From Flavobacteriia bacterium (lineage in GTDB: Bacteria; Bacteroidota; Bacteroidia; Flavobacteriales_D; Crocinitomicaceae), in contig CANFUT010000013.1 of assembly GCA_947450325.1 (NCBI GenBank), forward strand, positions 1 through 64,000: a stretch of 64,000 nt of DNA, written 5' to 3'. Both the position numbers and the translations under genes were made by a program. This document shows positions 7,943-15,998 of the stretch, one piece after another. Below the pieces are notes generated by a model. It had not been told where the DNA came from and ran no database searches. It worked only from the letters and a program-made list of their open reading frames with translations. Within the stretch, counting starts at the first letter, position 1. Every line of letters begins with the position of its first letter.

Positions 7943-10164
7943 TATGCACTTTCATTTTCATTTCGCTTTTTTCATTTGGACAAAATGATTTGTCAAATTA
8001 TTTGAAATTTGCTGAAGCGCAATATAAAAAGGGCGACTACGTGTATGCTTTAGAATATTATCAAAAAGCATTGGCGCTAGATTCTCAAACCGTAAATATT
8101 TTATGGAACTATGCAGAAACGTTGAGGGCTTACAAAGATTATAGAAAAGCTGAATTTTACTACGAAAAGGTCTATAACAAAGAAGAAGCTTCACTTTTTC
8201 CTTCAAGTTTGTTGCAATTAGGTTTGATGCAAAAACAAAATGGAAAGTACGATGTAGCAATCGAAACTTTCAAGAAAGCAAAAAAGAAATACGCGAAAGA
8301 CAAAAAAGACTATTTGTATTTGAAGTCGAAAAGAGAACTGGAATCTTGTCTTTGGGCAAAAACGGCCATCAAAGATTCAACGGAATACATAATCAATCAA
8401 TTACCAAAAACGGTTAATTCTCCAAACTCTGAATTTGGACACAATATTTACAATGGTAAACTTGTATTTTCTTCTCTGAGAGGCGATTCGATTCACAGCA
8501 ACGAAGAAGTGTATTCAACAGAATACAAGACAAGACTTTATGCCTCTAAATATGAAAATCAGAATTATACGAAAAATGAAATTATCAAAGATTTAGTTGT
8601 CGAAAAATTCAATACAGGAAATGGTGCTTTTTCCCTTGACGGAAATCGATTTTATTTCAGTTTATGCAAAGATGAGGGATATAATTACAAGTGTAAAATC
8701 ATGGTTGCCAACTACAAAAATGGCAAATGGTCTTCTATGGATACTTTAGGCGACATCATCAATCAACCAGGGTCAAACACGAGTATGCCTTCAATAGGGA
8801 AAATTGATGGTGAAGAGGTTTTGTTTTTCTCATCAGATCGCAGTGGAGGCGAAGGTGGAATGGATATTTATTACAGTTTTATCAAAAATGGAAATCAATT
8901 TGGTAAAGTTAAAGTTTACAAAGTAGGAAACTCACCTGATAATGAATTGAGTCCGTTTTATGATGAGAAATCTAAAAACCTCTATTTTTCGTCTTCTTGG
9001 CATGATGGTTTTGGTGGCTATGACGTATTTTCTGCTAAATTGGAAAATGGAAAATTTGCGCAACCTGTGAATGTCGGATTGCCCACAAACAGTCCTGCAA
9101 ATGACACCTATTTCTTTATTCACGGCGACACCAATTATGTTTCAAGTAACCGTTTAGGGGTTTATTACAGTAAAAATCCTACTTGTTGTAGCGATATTTT
9201 TTCACTTACTAGACCGGTCAAAATATTTCCACCAACTCCAAAGGAAACTTTGGCCGAATTGAATAAAAGACTTCCAGTAACCTTGTATTTTCACAACGAT
9301 TGGCCAGATCCAAAGACATTAGCCACAACCACGAAGATTAATTATATAGATAATTACCATGACTATATTGCATTAATTCCAACCTATAAAAAGGAATATT
9401 CAACTGGTTTATCAGGAAATAGGGCTGAAGATGCCAAAGAGGATATTGAGAGTTTTTTTACTGAATATGTAGATCAAGGCGTCAAAGATTTGGAATTATT
9501 TCGTGATTTGATGTTGGAAGAATTACAAAAAGGAACTTCTTTAGAATTGACAATCAAGGGTTTTGCGAGTCCACTAGCGAAAACTGAATACAACGTAAAT
9601 CTGACAAAACGAAGAATTGCATCGCTGGTTAATTATTTATCAGAGTATAACAACGGAATTTTTAAACCGTATTTGAATGGAACTGCAGCCAATGGGGCAA
9701 AAATTTCAATAAAAGAAGTTCCTTTTGGAGAATATACCGCAGATAAAATTGTAAGTGATAATCCAAATGATCAGAAAAATTCAGTTTACTCAAGAGCTGC
9801 GTCATTGGAGAGAAAAATCGAAATCCAAAGTATTAGTATTTTATCTCAAGATTCTGTCAGTGTTTTGAAAGCTGATTTGCAAATACAAGACTTGGGTAAA
9901 ATCAATGCACAAGCTATTCAAATTCGACTTTTCAAGGTTAAAAATACAAGTGATAAAGTTGTTCAATTCTTGTCTAGTGATATTCCATGTAGTTGCAACA
10001 AAGTAGAGATTTCTAAAAATACTCTACAACCTGGAGAAACTGCAGATGTGAAAGTTTCTTTTGACCCTAAAGGTTACTCAGGGAAAGTGGTGAAATCAAT
10101 CTATTTAAACACCAAAGAATCTATTCAAAAAACTAGACTGGTGTTGACTGCTGAAGTTTATTAA
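7924..10164 (+). CDS. TPR / PD40 propeller / OmpA-like / DUF1573-like envelope protein
   Basis: After a signal peptide ending near SLFSFGQ, TPR repeats occupy about residues 20-145 (YKKGDYVYALEYYQKALALD). PD40-type propeller blades occupy about 160-420 (VLFFSSDRSGGEGGMDIYY, NLYFSSSWHDGFGGYDVF). An OmpA C-like region follows at about 535-640, ending SRAASLERKIEI. The final 100 residues resemble DUF1573, with a CSC pair (DIPCSCNKVEI) and LQPGETADVKVSFDP. The architecture resembles PorE-like peptidoglycan-tethered partners of PorP. It overlaps the PorP/SprF gene, which supports a shared complex in the outer membrane or periplasm. Confidence 0.85.
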   Translation: MSRLYLICTFIFISLFSFGQNDLSNYLKFAEAQYKKGDYVYALEYYQKALALDSQTVNILWNYAETLRAYKDYRKAEFYYEKVYNKEEASLFPSSLLQLGLMQKQNGKYDVAIETFKKAKKKYAKDKKDYLYLKSKRELESCLWAKTAIKDSTEYIINQLPKTVNSPNSEFGHNIYNGKLVFSSLRGDSIHSNEEVYSTEYKTRLYASKYENQNYTKNEIIKDLVVEKFNTGNGAFSLDGNRFYFSLCKDEGYNYKCKIMVANYKNGKWSSMDTLGDIINQPGSNTSMPSIGKIDGEEVLFFSSDRSGGEGGMDIYYSFIKNGNQFGKVKVYKVGNSPDNELSPFYDEKSKNLYFSSSWHDGFGGYDVFSAKLENGKFAQPVNVGLPTNSPANDTYFFIHGDTNYVSSNRLGVYYSKNPTCCSDIFSLTRPVKIFPPTPKETLAELNKRLPVTLYFHNDWPDPKTLATTTKINYIDNYHDYIALIPTYKKEYSTGLSGNRAEDAKEDIESFFTEYVDQGVKDLELFRDLMLEELQKGTSLELTIKGFASPLAKTEYNVNLTKRRIASLVNYLSEYNNGIFKPYLNGTAANGAKISIKEVPFGEYTADKIVSDNPNDQKNSVYSRAASLERKIEIQSISILSQDSVSVLKADLQIQDLGKINAQAIQIRLFKVKNTSDKVVQFLSSDIPCSCNKVEISKNTLQPGETADVKVSFDPKGYSGKVVKSIYLNTKESIQKTRLVLTAEVY

Positions 10165-10181
10165 ACTAAATTGACCCCTTT

Positions 10182-10583
10182 ATGAAACAATATTTTTTCG
10201 TCTTTTTTATAATTTTTTCAAGTGGTGTTTTTGCACAGAATGCTGAATGCGAGAAAATTTACGAAGCAGAAAATCTAACGAAAGAAGCAGTCTTTTCAGG
10301 TACTAAATCTCAATTTATGAAATTAATGATGGACAGTGTTTTAAGTGATTTAAAGTTAACCGCATCCGATGTTCTGCCAACCAGCTTAAAGGCAAAAGTA
10401 ACGATTGACTCTAAAGGCCATATTATTGACAGTTTCATATTAACTGAGGAATTTGAACAAAAAGATAAAGAACTAATCAAAAAGAATTTGTTGAAATTGG
10501 ATAATTGGGTGCCTGCAGAAATTGAAGGACAAGCAGTTTGTTCGTATTATTACATCGTAATTAGTTGTATATTTTGGAATTAG
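10182..10583 (+). CDS. Small secreted protein with a TonB C-terminal-like fold
   Basis: A 133-residue protein with a clear signal peptide (MKQYFFVFFIIFSSGVFAQ). The second half, AKVTIDSKGHIIDSFIL followed by LLKLDNWVPAEIEGQAV and a final hydrophobic strand, looks like the TonB C-terminal beta-alpha-beta fold, without the membrane anchor or proline-rich linker of a true TonB. It follows the OmpA-like gene by 17 bases and probably belongs to the same unit. Its function is unknown. Confidence 0.6.
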   Translation: MKQYFFVFFIIFSSGVFAQNAECEKIYEAENLTKEAVFSGTKSQFMKLMMDSVLSDLKLTASDVLPTSLKAKVTIDSKGHIIDSFILTEEFEQKDKELIKKNLLKLDNWVPAEIEGQAVCSYYYIVISCIFWN

Positions 10584-10662
10584 TTTTTTTGAGAAATATT
10601 TCAATTATTACTATAAATGCATTTTTCTGTTAAATTTTTCTTAAGCCTTAAGAATAAATAAA

Positions 10663-10670
10663 TATCTTTG
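10663..10670 (+). promoter_or_regulatory. Bacteroidota -7 box before the T9SS cargo gene
   Basis: TATCTTTG matches TAnnTTTG exactly, 39 bases before the ATG at 10710. A TTG start codon that would lengthen the gene (10668) lies inside this box, which argues for the later ATG. Confidence 0.6.
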
Positions 10671-10709
10671 TTTAAAACAAAAAAAACTCAAGTTATTAAT
10701 TTCGTGTCT

Positions 10710-13274
10710 ATGAAAAAATTAATACTCTCATTTATTGCCATTATCAATTTTGTATTTATTGGTAATTCAACTGTTTGTCCAAGTGCTGAAATCATACCTG
10801 CAGCACCGACATTGCCTTATACACAGTCATTGATTTGTGGATCGACTAACGACATTACATCTTCAAATTCGGCAGCTGGAACTGGTGGACTCTATTTAGG
10901 TGGCCAAGAATCAGTTTACACATGGACACCGACTTCAAGTTATTCAGGTGTTACAATCGCATATACTGGTCAAACTTGGTCAGGGATTTTTCTTTATTCA
11001 GGATGCCCTACTTCTGGAGGAGGATTGGTTGGCTTTGTAACCTCAAGTGCTAGTTCAAAAACGCTAACTGTTACTGGAAATATTAATTCTGGAACTACAT
11101 ACTACATCGTTTTTGATACTTGGCCAACTCCAAATAGTCCTTGTGCAGGTTCTTTTACGTTAAACGGTACTGAATTGCCTTATTGTTCTGGCATTCCTTC
11201 ACCAGGAAATACCCTTTCTACAGTAACTTCAGCTTGTCCGACAGTTCCTTTTACTTTGTCGTTGCAAAATTCTCCAGCTTTAAGTGGTTATGCTTTCCAA
11301 TGGCAAATTTCAACTGACGGTTCTTCTTATACTGATATCGCTGGAGCAACAGGTTCAACTTATTTGGCAAATCAATCTGCTAGTAATTTTTATCAATGTA
11401 TTGTGACTTGTATTTCCGATGGAACGCCAGTTACTTCCACACCAGTTCAAGTTGGAATTAATGGTTTCAACAGTTGTTATTGCACACCTGGCCCAACGAG
11501 CACGGATGGATCAGGAATCACAAATGTTGTTTATGGAACAGTAAGTAACCCAACTGCAGGCGAACCTGGCGGATATGCTGATTATTCAAGTCTTTCTTCA
11601 GATTACAGTCAAAATGATGTGGTTACGTTGGATTTAACTTACTCAACTGGTTATACATACAACACCAAAATATGGGTCGATTGGAATAACAATGGGTCTT
11701 TCGCTGATGCTGGTGAGGAAATGTATTCAGGAGTTTCAACTGCAGCCAACCCAACAACATTGAATACAACTTTTACAATTCCTGCAAATGCTACCGCAGG
11801 AATTCACAGAATGAGAATTGGAGGATGTGATATTGCAACGCCAATTCCATGTTACACAGGCTCATGGGGAACTTATGAAGATTATTCTTTAAATATCCTT
11901 CCTAGTTGCAATCCAATTAGTATCGTGAATCCTGGAAGTCAATCTGTTTGTTCTTCTTACACATTACCAGCAATTGCTGAAGTTACTCCATCTGGAAATG
12001 CGGATTTAACAATGAATTACTTTGACGGCCCAAATGGTACGGGAAATGTAGTAGTCGGACCAATTACTTCGACACAAACAATTTATGCTTTTGGAACTGC
12101 CGCTTTGGGTGCGTGCGTTGACGATGAAGTTTTTACCATCACTGTGAATTTCCCAAATACAGGAATTGATGTGCAACATGCTTGCGGTCCATACACTTGG
12201 ATTAACGGGGTAACGTATACTTCTAATAACAATACAGCGACGCATACTTTGACAAACGTTGCTGGTTGTGATTCAATCGTAACTTTAAATCTTACAGTTG
12301 GAGCTCCAAATACTGGAATCGATGTTCACCATGCTTGTGGACCTTACACTTGGATTGATGGAATTACTTATCCAACAAGTAACAATACAGCAACTTTTAC
12401 TTTGACAAATGTTTCAGGTTGTGATTCTATTGTAACATTAAATTTAACAGTTGCGTCTGCATCTATTTCTCCAAATGGAAATACTACTTTTTGTCAAAGC
12501 CAAAATGTTGTTTTATCTTCTTCATCTACAAATGGAAATATTTGGTCTAATGGATTAAATGCACCGGTAATTACAGTTACAAGCTCAGGTGCATACTATG
12601 TAACTGTCACAGATGCTTTTGGTTGTGTTACAACTTCTAATACAATCAATGTTGTAGTTAACCCATTACCAACAGTTCAAGCTGGTTCTGATCAAACTTT
12701 TTGTAGTGGAATGCCAATTACATTGTCTGGTGGCGGCGCACAGAACTACAGTTGGAACAACGGAATTGTTGACGGACAATCATTTTCACCAACTTCAAAT
12801 TTGAATTGCATTGTAACAGGAACTGATGCTAACGGTTGTACGGATACTGATACAGTTTTTATTACCGTGAATCAACCAACTTATTTGACAATTATTGGTT
12901 CTGCGATAAATTCGTTTTCTTTGAATGGTCAAACCTATAATCAAACGGGTGTTTATACGCAAACTATTCCAAACGCTGCTGGTTGTGACTCAATTATTAC
13001 GCTCGACTTGTCAATGGATTATTTAGGATTATCAGAAAGTGAACAAGCAACCTTTAGTGTTTATCCTAATCCTGCAAACGATGTATTAAATGTTCAATTT
13101 ATAGGTGACTTAACAAATTCATCTTATGAAATAATTGATTTACAAGGAAGAATAGTTTTGGAAGGTAATCTAGAATCAACAATATCAAGTGTGAATTTAA
13201 GTGAAATAAAAGCAGGGAACTATTTTTTGAAATTGAGTATTTCTAGTAGAAAAATTCAATTTTTGAAATTATAG
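10710..13274 (+). CDS. Large secreted protein with GEVED and repeat modules and a T9SS type A sorting domain
   Basis: The signal peptide begins MKKLILSFIAIINFVFIG. Next come an N-terminal domain rich in Ser, Thr and Gly, an Ig-like segment near residue 190, and a GEVED domain (TKIWVDWNNNGSFADAGEEM). Two tandem 51-residue modules with HACGPYTW and GCDSIVTLNLTV follow, then further Ig-like repeats and a degenerate third module near the end. The last 75 residues are a T9SS type A sorting domain (FSVYPNPANDVLNVQF ... GNYFLKL), so the protein should cross the outer membrane by T9SS and be anchored or released. No catalytic motif is visible. A structural or adhesive role is an inference. The ATG at 10710 is chosen over an upstream TTG. 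Confidence 0.85.
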   Translation: MKKLILSFIAIINFVFIGNSTVCPSAEIIPAAPTLPYTQSLICGSTNDITSSNSAAGTGGLYLGGQESVYTWTPTSSYSGVTIAYTGQTWSGIFLYSGCPTSGGGLVGFVTSSASSKTLTVTGNINSGTTYYIVFDTWPTPNSPCAGSFTLNGTELPYCSGIPSPGNTLSTVTSACPTVPFTLSLQNSPALSGYAFQWQISTDGSSYTDIAGATGSTYLANQSASNFYQCIVTCISDGTPVTSTPVQVGINGFNSCYCTPGPTSTDGSGITNVVYGTVSNPTAGEPGGYADYSSLSSDYSQNDVVTLDLTYSTGYTYNTKIWVDWNNNGSFADAGEEMYSGVSTAANPTTLNTTFTIPANATAGIHRMRIGGCDIATPIPCYTGSWGTYEDYSLNILPSCNPISIVNPGSQSVCSSYTLPAIAEVTPSGNADLTMNYFDGPNGTGNVVVGPITSTQTIYAFGTAALGACVDDEVFTITVNFPNTGIDVQHACGPYTWINGVTYTSNNNTATHTLTNVAGCDSIVTLNLTVGAPNTGIDVHHACGPYTWIDGITYPTSNNTATFTLTNVSGCDSIVTLNLTVASASISPNGNTTFCQSQNVVLSSSSTNGNIWSNGLNAPVITVTSSGAYYVTVTDAFGCVTTSNTINVVVNPLPTVQAGSDQTFCSGMPITLSGGGAQNYSWNNGIVDGQSFSPTSNLNCIVTGTDANGCTDTDTVFITVNQPTYLTIIGSAINSFSLNGQTYNQTGVYTQTIPNAAGCDSIITLDLSMDYLGLSESEQATFSVYPNPANDVLNVQFIGDLTNSSYEIIDLQGRIVLEGNLESTISSVNLSEIKAGNYFLKLSISSRKIQFLKL
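12153..12458 (+). repeat. Tandem duplication of a 153-bp (51-residue) module inside the T9SS cargo gene
   Basis: Two copies, 12153-12305 and 12306-12458, encode near-identical 51-residue modules starting PNTGID and ending GCDSIVTLNLTV. A diverged third copy lies near 12872-13020. The exact period keeps the reading frame. Confidence 0.85.
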
Positions 13275-13300
13275 TATTTATTTCAAATTCATTTTACAGA

Positions 13301-13332
13301 AAAGAGTGCTTTCAAAAGCGCTCTTTTTTTTT
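13301..13332 (+). terminator. Rho-independent terminator after the T9SS cargo gene
   Basis: AAAGAGTGCT pairs with AGCGCTCTTT (one G-T pair) around a 6-base loop, followed by a run of T. It closes the 10710-13274 transcript. Confidence 0.88.
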
Positions 13333-13400
13333 TGAAAAAAGGAAGCATTCATACTTAAATTCAGTTTTAAACTGAATTTCTTGTAATTTTACATTTCTAT

Positions 13401-14804
13401 ATGGAAAAGCCAAAGAGAATTTTATTTTTAGACTTGATGCGTGTCTTGGCGCTCTTCATGATGATTCAAGGACATACGACGTATGATTTTTTAGATTTAT
13501 CAATCAGAGAGGGTGGAAGTGCAGGAATTAAACTTTGGACAAGTTTTAGAGGTTATACAGCTCCCTTTTTCATGCTTGTGTCTGGCGCCGTGTTTACTTT
13601 TTTAATGCTTTCTCAAGAAAAACCAGATGGAACAAATCCACGAGTAAAAGCTGGGGCAAAAAGAATTGTAACATTATTGTTTTGGGGTTATTTTTTGAAT
13701 TTCCCAATCTATGTAATCGGTAAAATTTTCACTAAAGATGGTTTGGATCAATTTTTAAATGTTGGTATCGGCGAAACTCTATCTACTATTTTTGGGGTAT
13801 CAATCATTCTTCTAGTCTACAAGACATTGACAGCAGAAAAAGAAGCTACCCGTCAAGGACTATTGAAACGAATTTTTAGAGAAGGCGCTTTAAAACATAC
13901 CAATTTTAGAGAAGCACTTTTTAATAAAGAATTTTTTCAAGAAGAAGAACGCAAGAAAAGACTTTATTCGTCTTTCTTCTACGGGGTTTTGATAAGTATT
14001 CCATTCTTGGTGATTTCTAATTTGTTGACGATCGAAGAAAAACAAAGAGCACTTAGAGTGGATGTATTGCACATTATTGCTGTTGGGCTTTTGACTGTAA
14101 TGTTTGTTTATTTTATTTCCAGACACATCAAGGGAATCATGGCTTTCTTGTTTTTTGCGTTAATGATAATTATCATTACTTCATATCCGATGTTGCACAA
14201 TGTAGATTTGTCAGAATTGCCAATTTTTGTTGCTCCTTTTTTAAATGATTTTGGCACCAAATCTATGTTTCCGCTTACACCTTGGTTGGCTTATATCTTT
14301 GCAGGGGCTTTATTAGGAATTTGGTTATCTGTTGAAATTAAAAAAGAAAATTTTGAAAGAGCAATTGGTTTTAAATTAGGAGCAATCGGTTTGAGCTTTT
14401 TATTGCTCTCAAGGCTTGGAAATGAATTTGAAATTTATCTGTATGGTAGAAGTTATTTTTGGCATGACAGTCCAAATTTGATTTACCATAGAATTGGCGT
14501 TGTCTTGTGTGTAGGAGCTGTGATGGCTTTTTTAAGTTTAGTGGTGAGAGACCTACCAAAATTCATGAAGCAAATGAGTAGAAATACGCTTTGGTTATAT
14601 GTTGGGCACTTAATTGTGATTTACCAAATTGTAAAACCCATTATTGGTTACAATACCCGTTTCAGTTTACCAATCACTATTTTGTGCGTGATTACGATGT
14701 TCATTTTGATGTACCTTCAAACCAGAATCATTATTTTTATTCAAAATAGGGGTGGTTACATCGCTTGGCTGAAATCTTTGTCAACCAAAAAGGGTAAAGT
14801 ATAA
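13401..14804 (+). CDS. Multi-pass membrane acyltransferase-like protein (DUF1624/HGSNAT-like or Acyltransferase-3-like)
   Basis: The 467-residue protein begins with the arrangement typical of membrane acyltransferases: basic, then LFLDLMRVLALFMMIQGH (His25 in the first span), then TAPFFMLVSGAVF. About ten membrane spans follow, with a charged cytoplasmic insert near residues 140-195. This suggests transfer of an acyl group across the membrane to a glycan. The family assignment between DUF1624/heparan-alpha-glucosaminide N-acetyltransferase and Acyltransferase-3 is not certain. A TAATTTTA box at 13384-13391 lies 10 bases before the ATG. It is followed by the GT9 gene, which fits a role in envelope glycan decoration. 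Confidence 0.7.
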   Translation: MEKPKRILFLDLMRVLALFMMIQGHTTYDFLDLSIREGGSAGIKLWTSFRGYTAPFFMLVSGAVFTFLMLSQEKPDGTNPRVKAGAKRIVTLLFWGYFLNFPIYVIGKIFTKDGLDQFLNVGIGETLSTIFGVSIILLVYKTLTAEKEATRQGLLKRIFREGALKHTNFREALFNKEFFQEEERKKRLYSSFFYGVLISIPFLVISNLLTIEEKQRALRVDVLHIIAVGLLTVMFVYFISRHIKGIMAFLFFALMIIIITSYPMLHNVDLSELPIFVAPFLNDFGTKSMFPLTPWLAYIFAGALLGIWLSVEIKKENFERAIGFKLGAIGLSFLLLSRLGNEFEIYLYGRSYFWHDSPNLIYHRIGVVLCVGAVMAFLSLVVRDLPKFMKQMSRNTLWLYVGHLIVIYQIVKPIIGYNTRFSLPITILCVITMFILMYLQTRIIIFIQNRGGYIAWLKSLSTKKGKV

Positions 14805-14851
14805 CGTTGATTCGAATTTTGTTGTCAAATAACCAATTTTAAATATTTTTT

Positions 14852-15823
14852 GTGAAGAGAATTTTAATTATTCAGACTGCTTTTTTAGGTGATGTAATTC
14901 TGGCAACGCCGGTAATTTCTGAATTATCTAAACTTTTCCCAAGTTGCAAGATTGATGTTTTAGTTAGAAAAGGAAATGAAAGTTTGCTTTCAAATAATTC
15001 AAAAATTAGTGAAGTATTGATTTTAGATAAGAAAGCTCCTAAAATTCAAACATTAAAAAATCTTATTAAAATAATTCGCTCCAAAAAATATGATGAAGTG
15101 ATCAATCTTCATCGATTCGCCAGTACTGGAATATTGACTGCATTTTCAGGTGCAAAATCCAAAGTCGGTTTCGATAAAAATCCTATGTCATTTGCTTATT
15201 CCATCAAAATAAAGCATTCGATGACTGGTAAGCACGAAGTAGAACGAAATCTTGAATGTATTGCTCACCACGGCGCAAGTTCATTTGTAAAGCCAGGATT
15301 AGTTCCAAGTGAATCAGATTTTCAAAAAGTATTGCCTTTTTCAAAAGAGAAATACTATTGCCTTGCGCCTGCATCCGTTTGGTTTACAAAACAATTGCCT
15401 ATTCCAAAATGGATTGAACTAGCAAATCAGCTTTCGAAGGAAGGAAAAGTTTACCTTCTTGGAGGTCCAGGAGATAGAAAATTATGCGATTCAATTCTTG
15501 AAAAAATTGATAGTTCAAATGTTGAAAATTTAGCTGGGAATTTTTCTTTTTTGGAATCTGCTGCTTTGATGAAAAATGCAACAAGAAATTATGTCAATGA
15601 TTCTGGACCGATGCACATTTGCTCAGCAATGAATGCTCCAACAACAGCTTTTTACTGTTCAACAATTCCAAATTTTGGTTTTGGTCCGCTTGCTGACGAT
15701 TCTGAAATTAAAGAAACCACACTTGATTTGAGCTGTAGACCTTGTGGTTTGCACGGTTTTAAAAGTTGTCCTAAAAATCATTTCGATTGTGGAAATTCCG
15801 TTATATTGAATGTTAAATTTTAG
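14852..15823 (+). CDS. Glycosyltransferase family 9 (heptosyltransferase-like)
   Basis: This is an ADP-heptose:LPS heptosyltransferase-type enzyme that adds sugars to the LPS core on the cytoplasmic side. The N-terminus RILIIQTAFLGDVILATPVI is the classical GT9 start. The C-terminal half has the acceptor/donor block YVNDSGPMHICSAMNAPTTAFYC and the Cys-rich end CRPCGLHGFKSCPKNHFDCG seen in this family. The start is GTG at 14852. At 323 residues it is of normal length. The donor sugar cannot be told from the sequence. Confidence 0.9.
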   Translation: MKRILIIQTAFLGDVILATPVISELSKLFPSCKIDVLVRKGNESLLSNNSKISEVLILDKKAPKIQTLKNLIKIIRSKKYDEVINLHRFASTGILTAFSGAKSKVGFDKNPMSFAYSIKIKHSMTGKHEVERNLECIAHHGASSFVKPGLVPSESDFQKVLPFSKEKYYCLAPASVWFTKQLPIPKWIELANQLSKEGKVYLLGGPGDRKLCDSILEKIDSSNVENLAGNFSFLESAALMKNATRNYVNDSGPMHICSAMNAPTTAFYCSTIPNFGFGPLADDSEIKETTLDLSCRPCGLHGFKSCPKNHFDCGNSVILNVKF

Positions 15824-15937
15824 TTTATTAACAATTTTATTGACAAATTAAAAGTTTAAAGTATTCATTTTTAATTATTTAATTTTTACGTCTTGCCATT
15901 GTCCTGAAAAAATGAAACCTTAAGTTGTTAAAATGCG

Positions 15938-15945
15938 TAAATTTG
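15938..15945 (+). promoter_or_regulatory. Promoter of the exopolysaccharide-secretion operon
   Basis: TAAATTTG is an exact TAnnTTTG box in the 175-base gap before the TolC-like gene. The predicted transcription start near 15950 leaves only a short leader before the first codons of the signal peptide. No TTG at the -33 spacing was seen. Confidence 0.55.
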
Positions 15946-15998
15946 CAGACATTTAAAATTACAACGTTATCAAAAATTTTAAAATTTACTTATTACTG

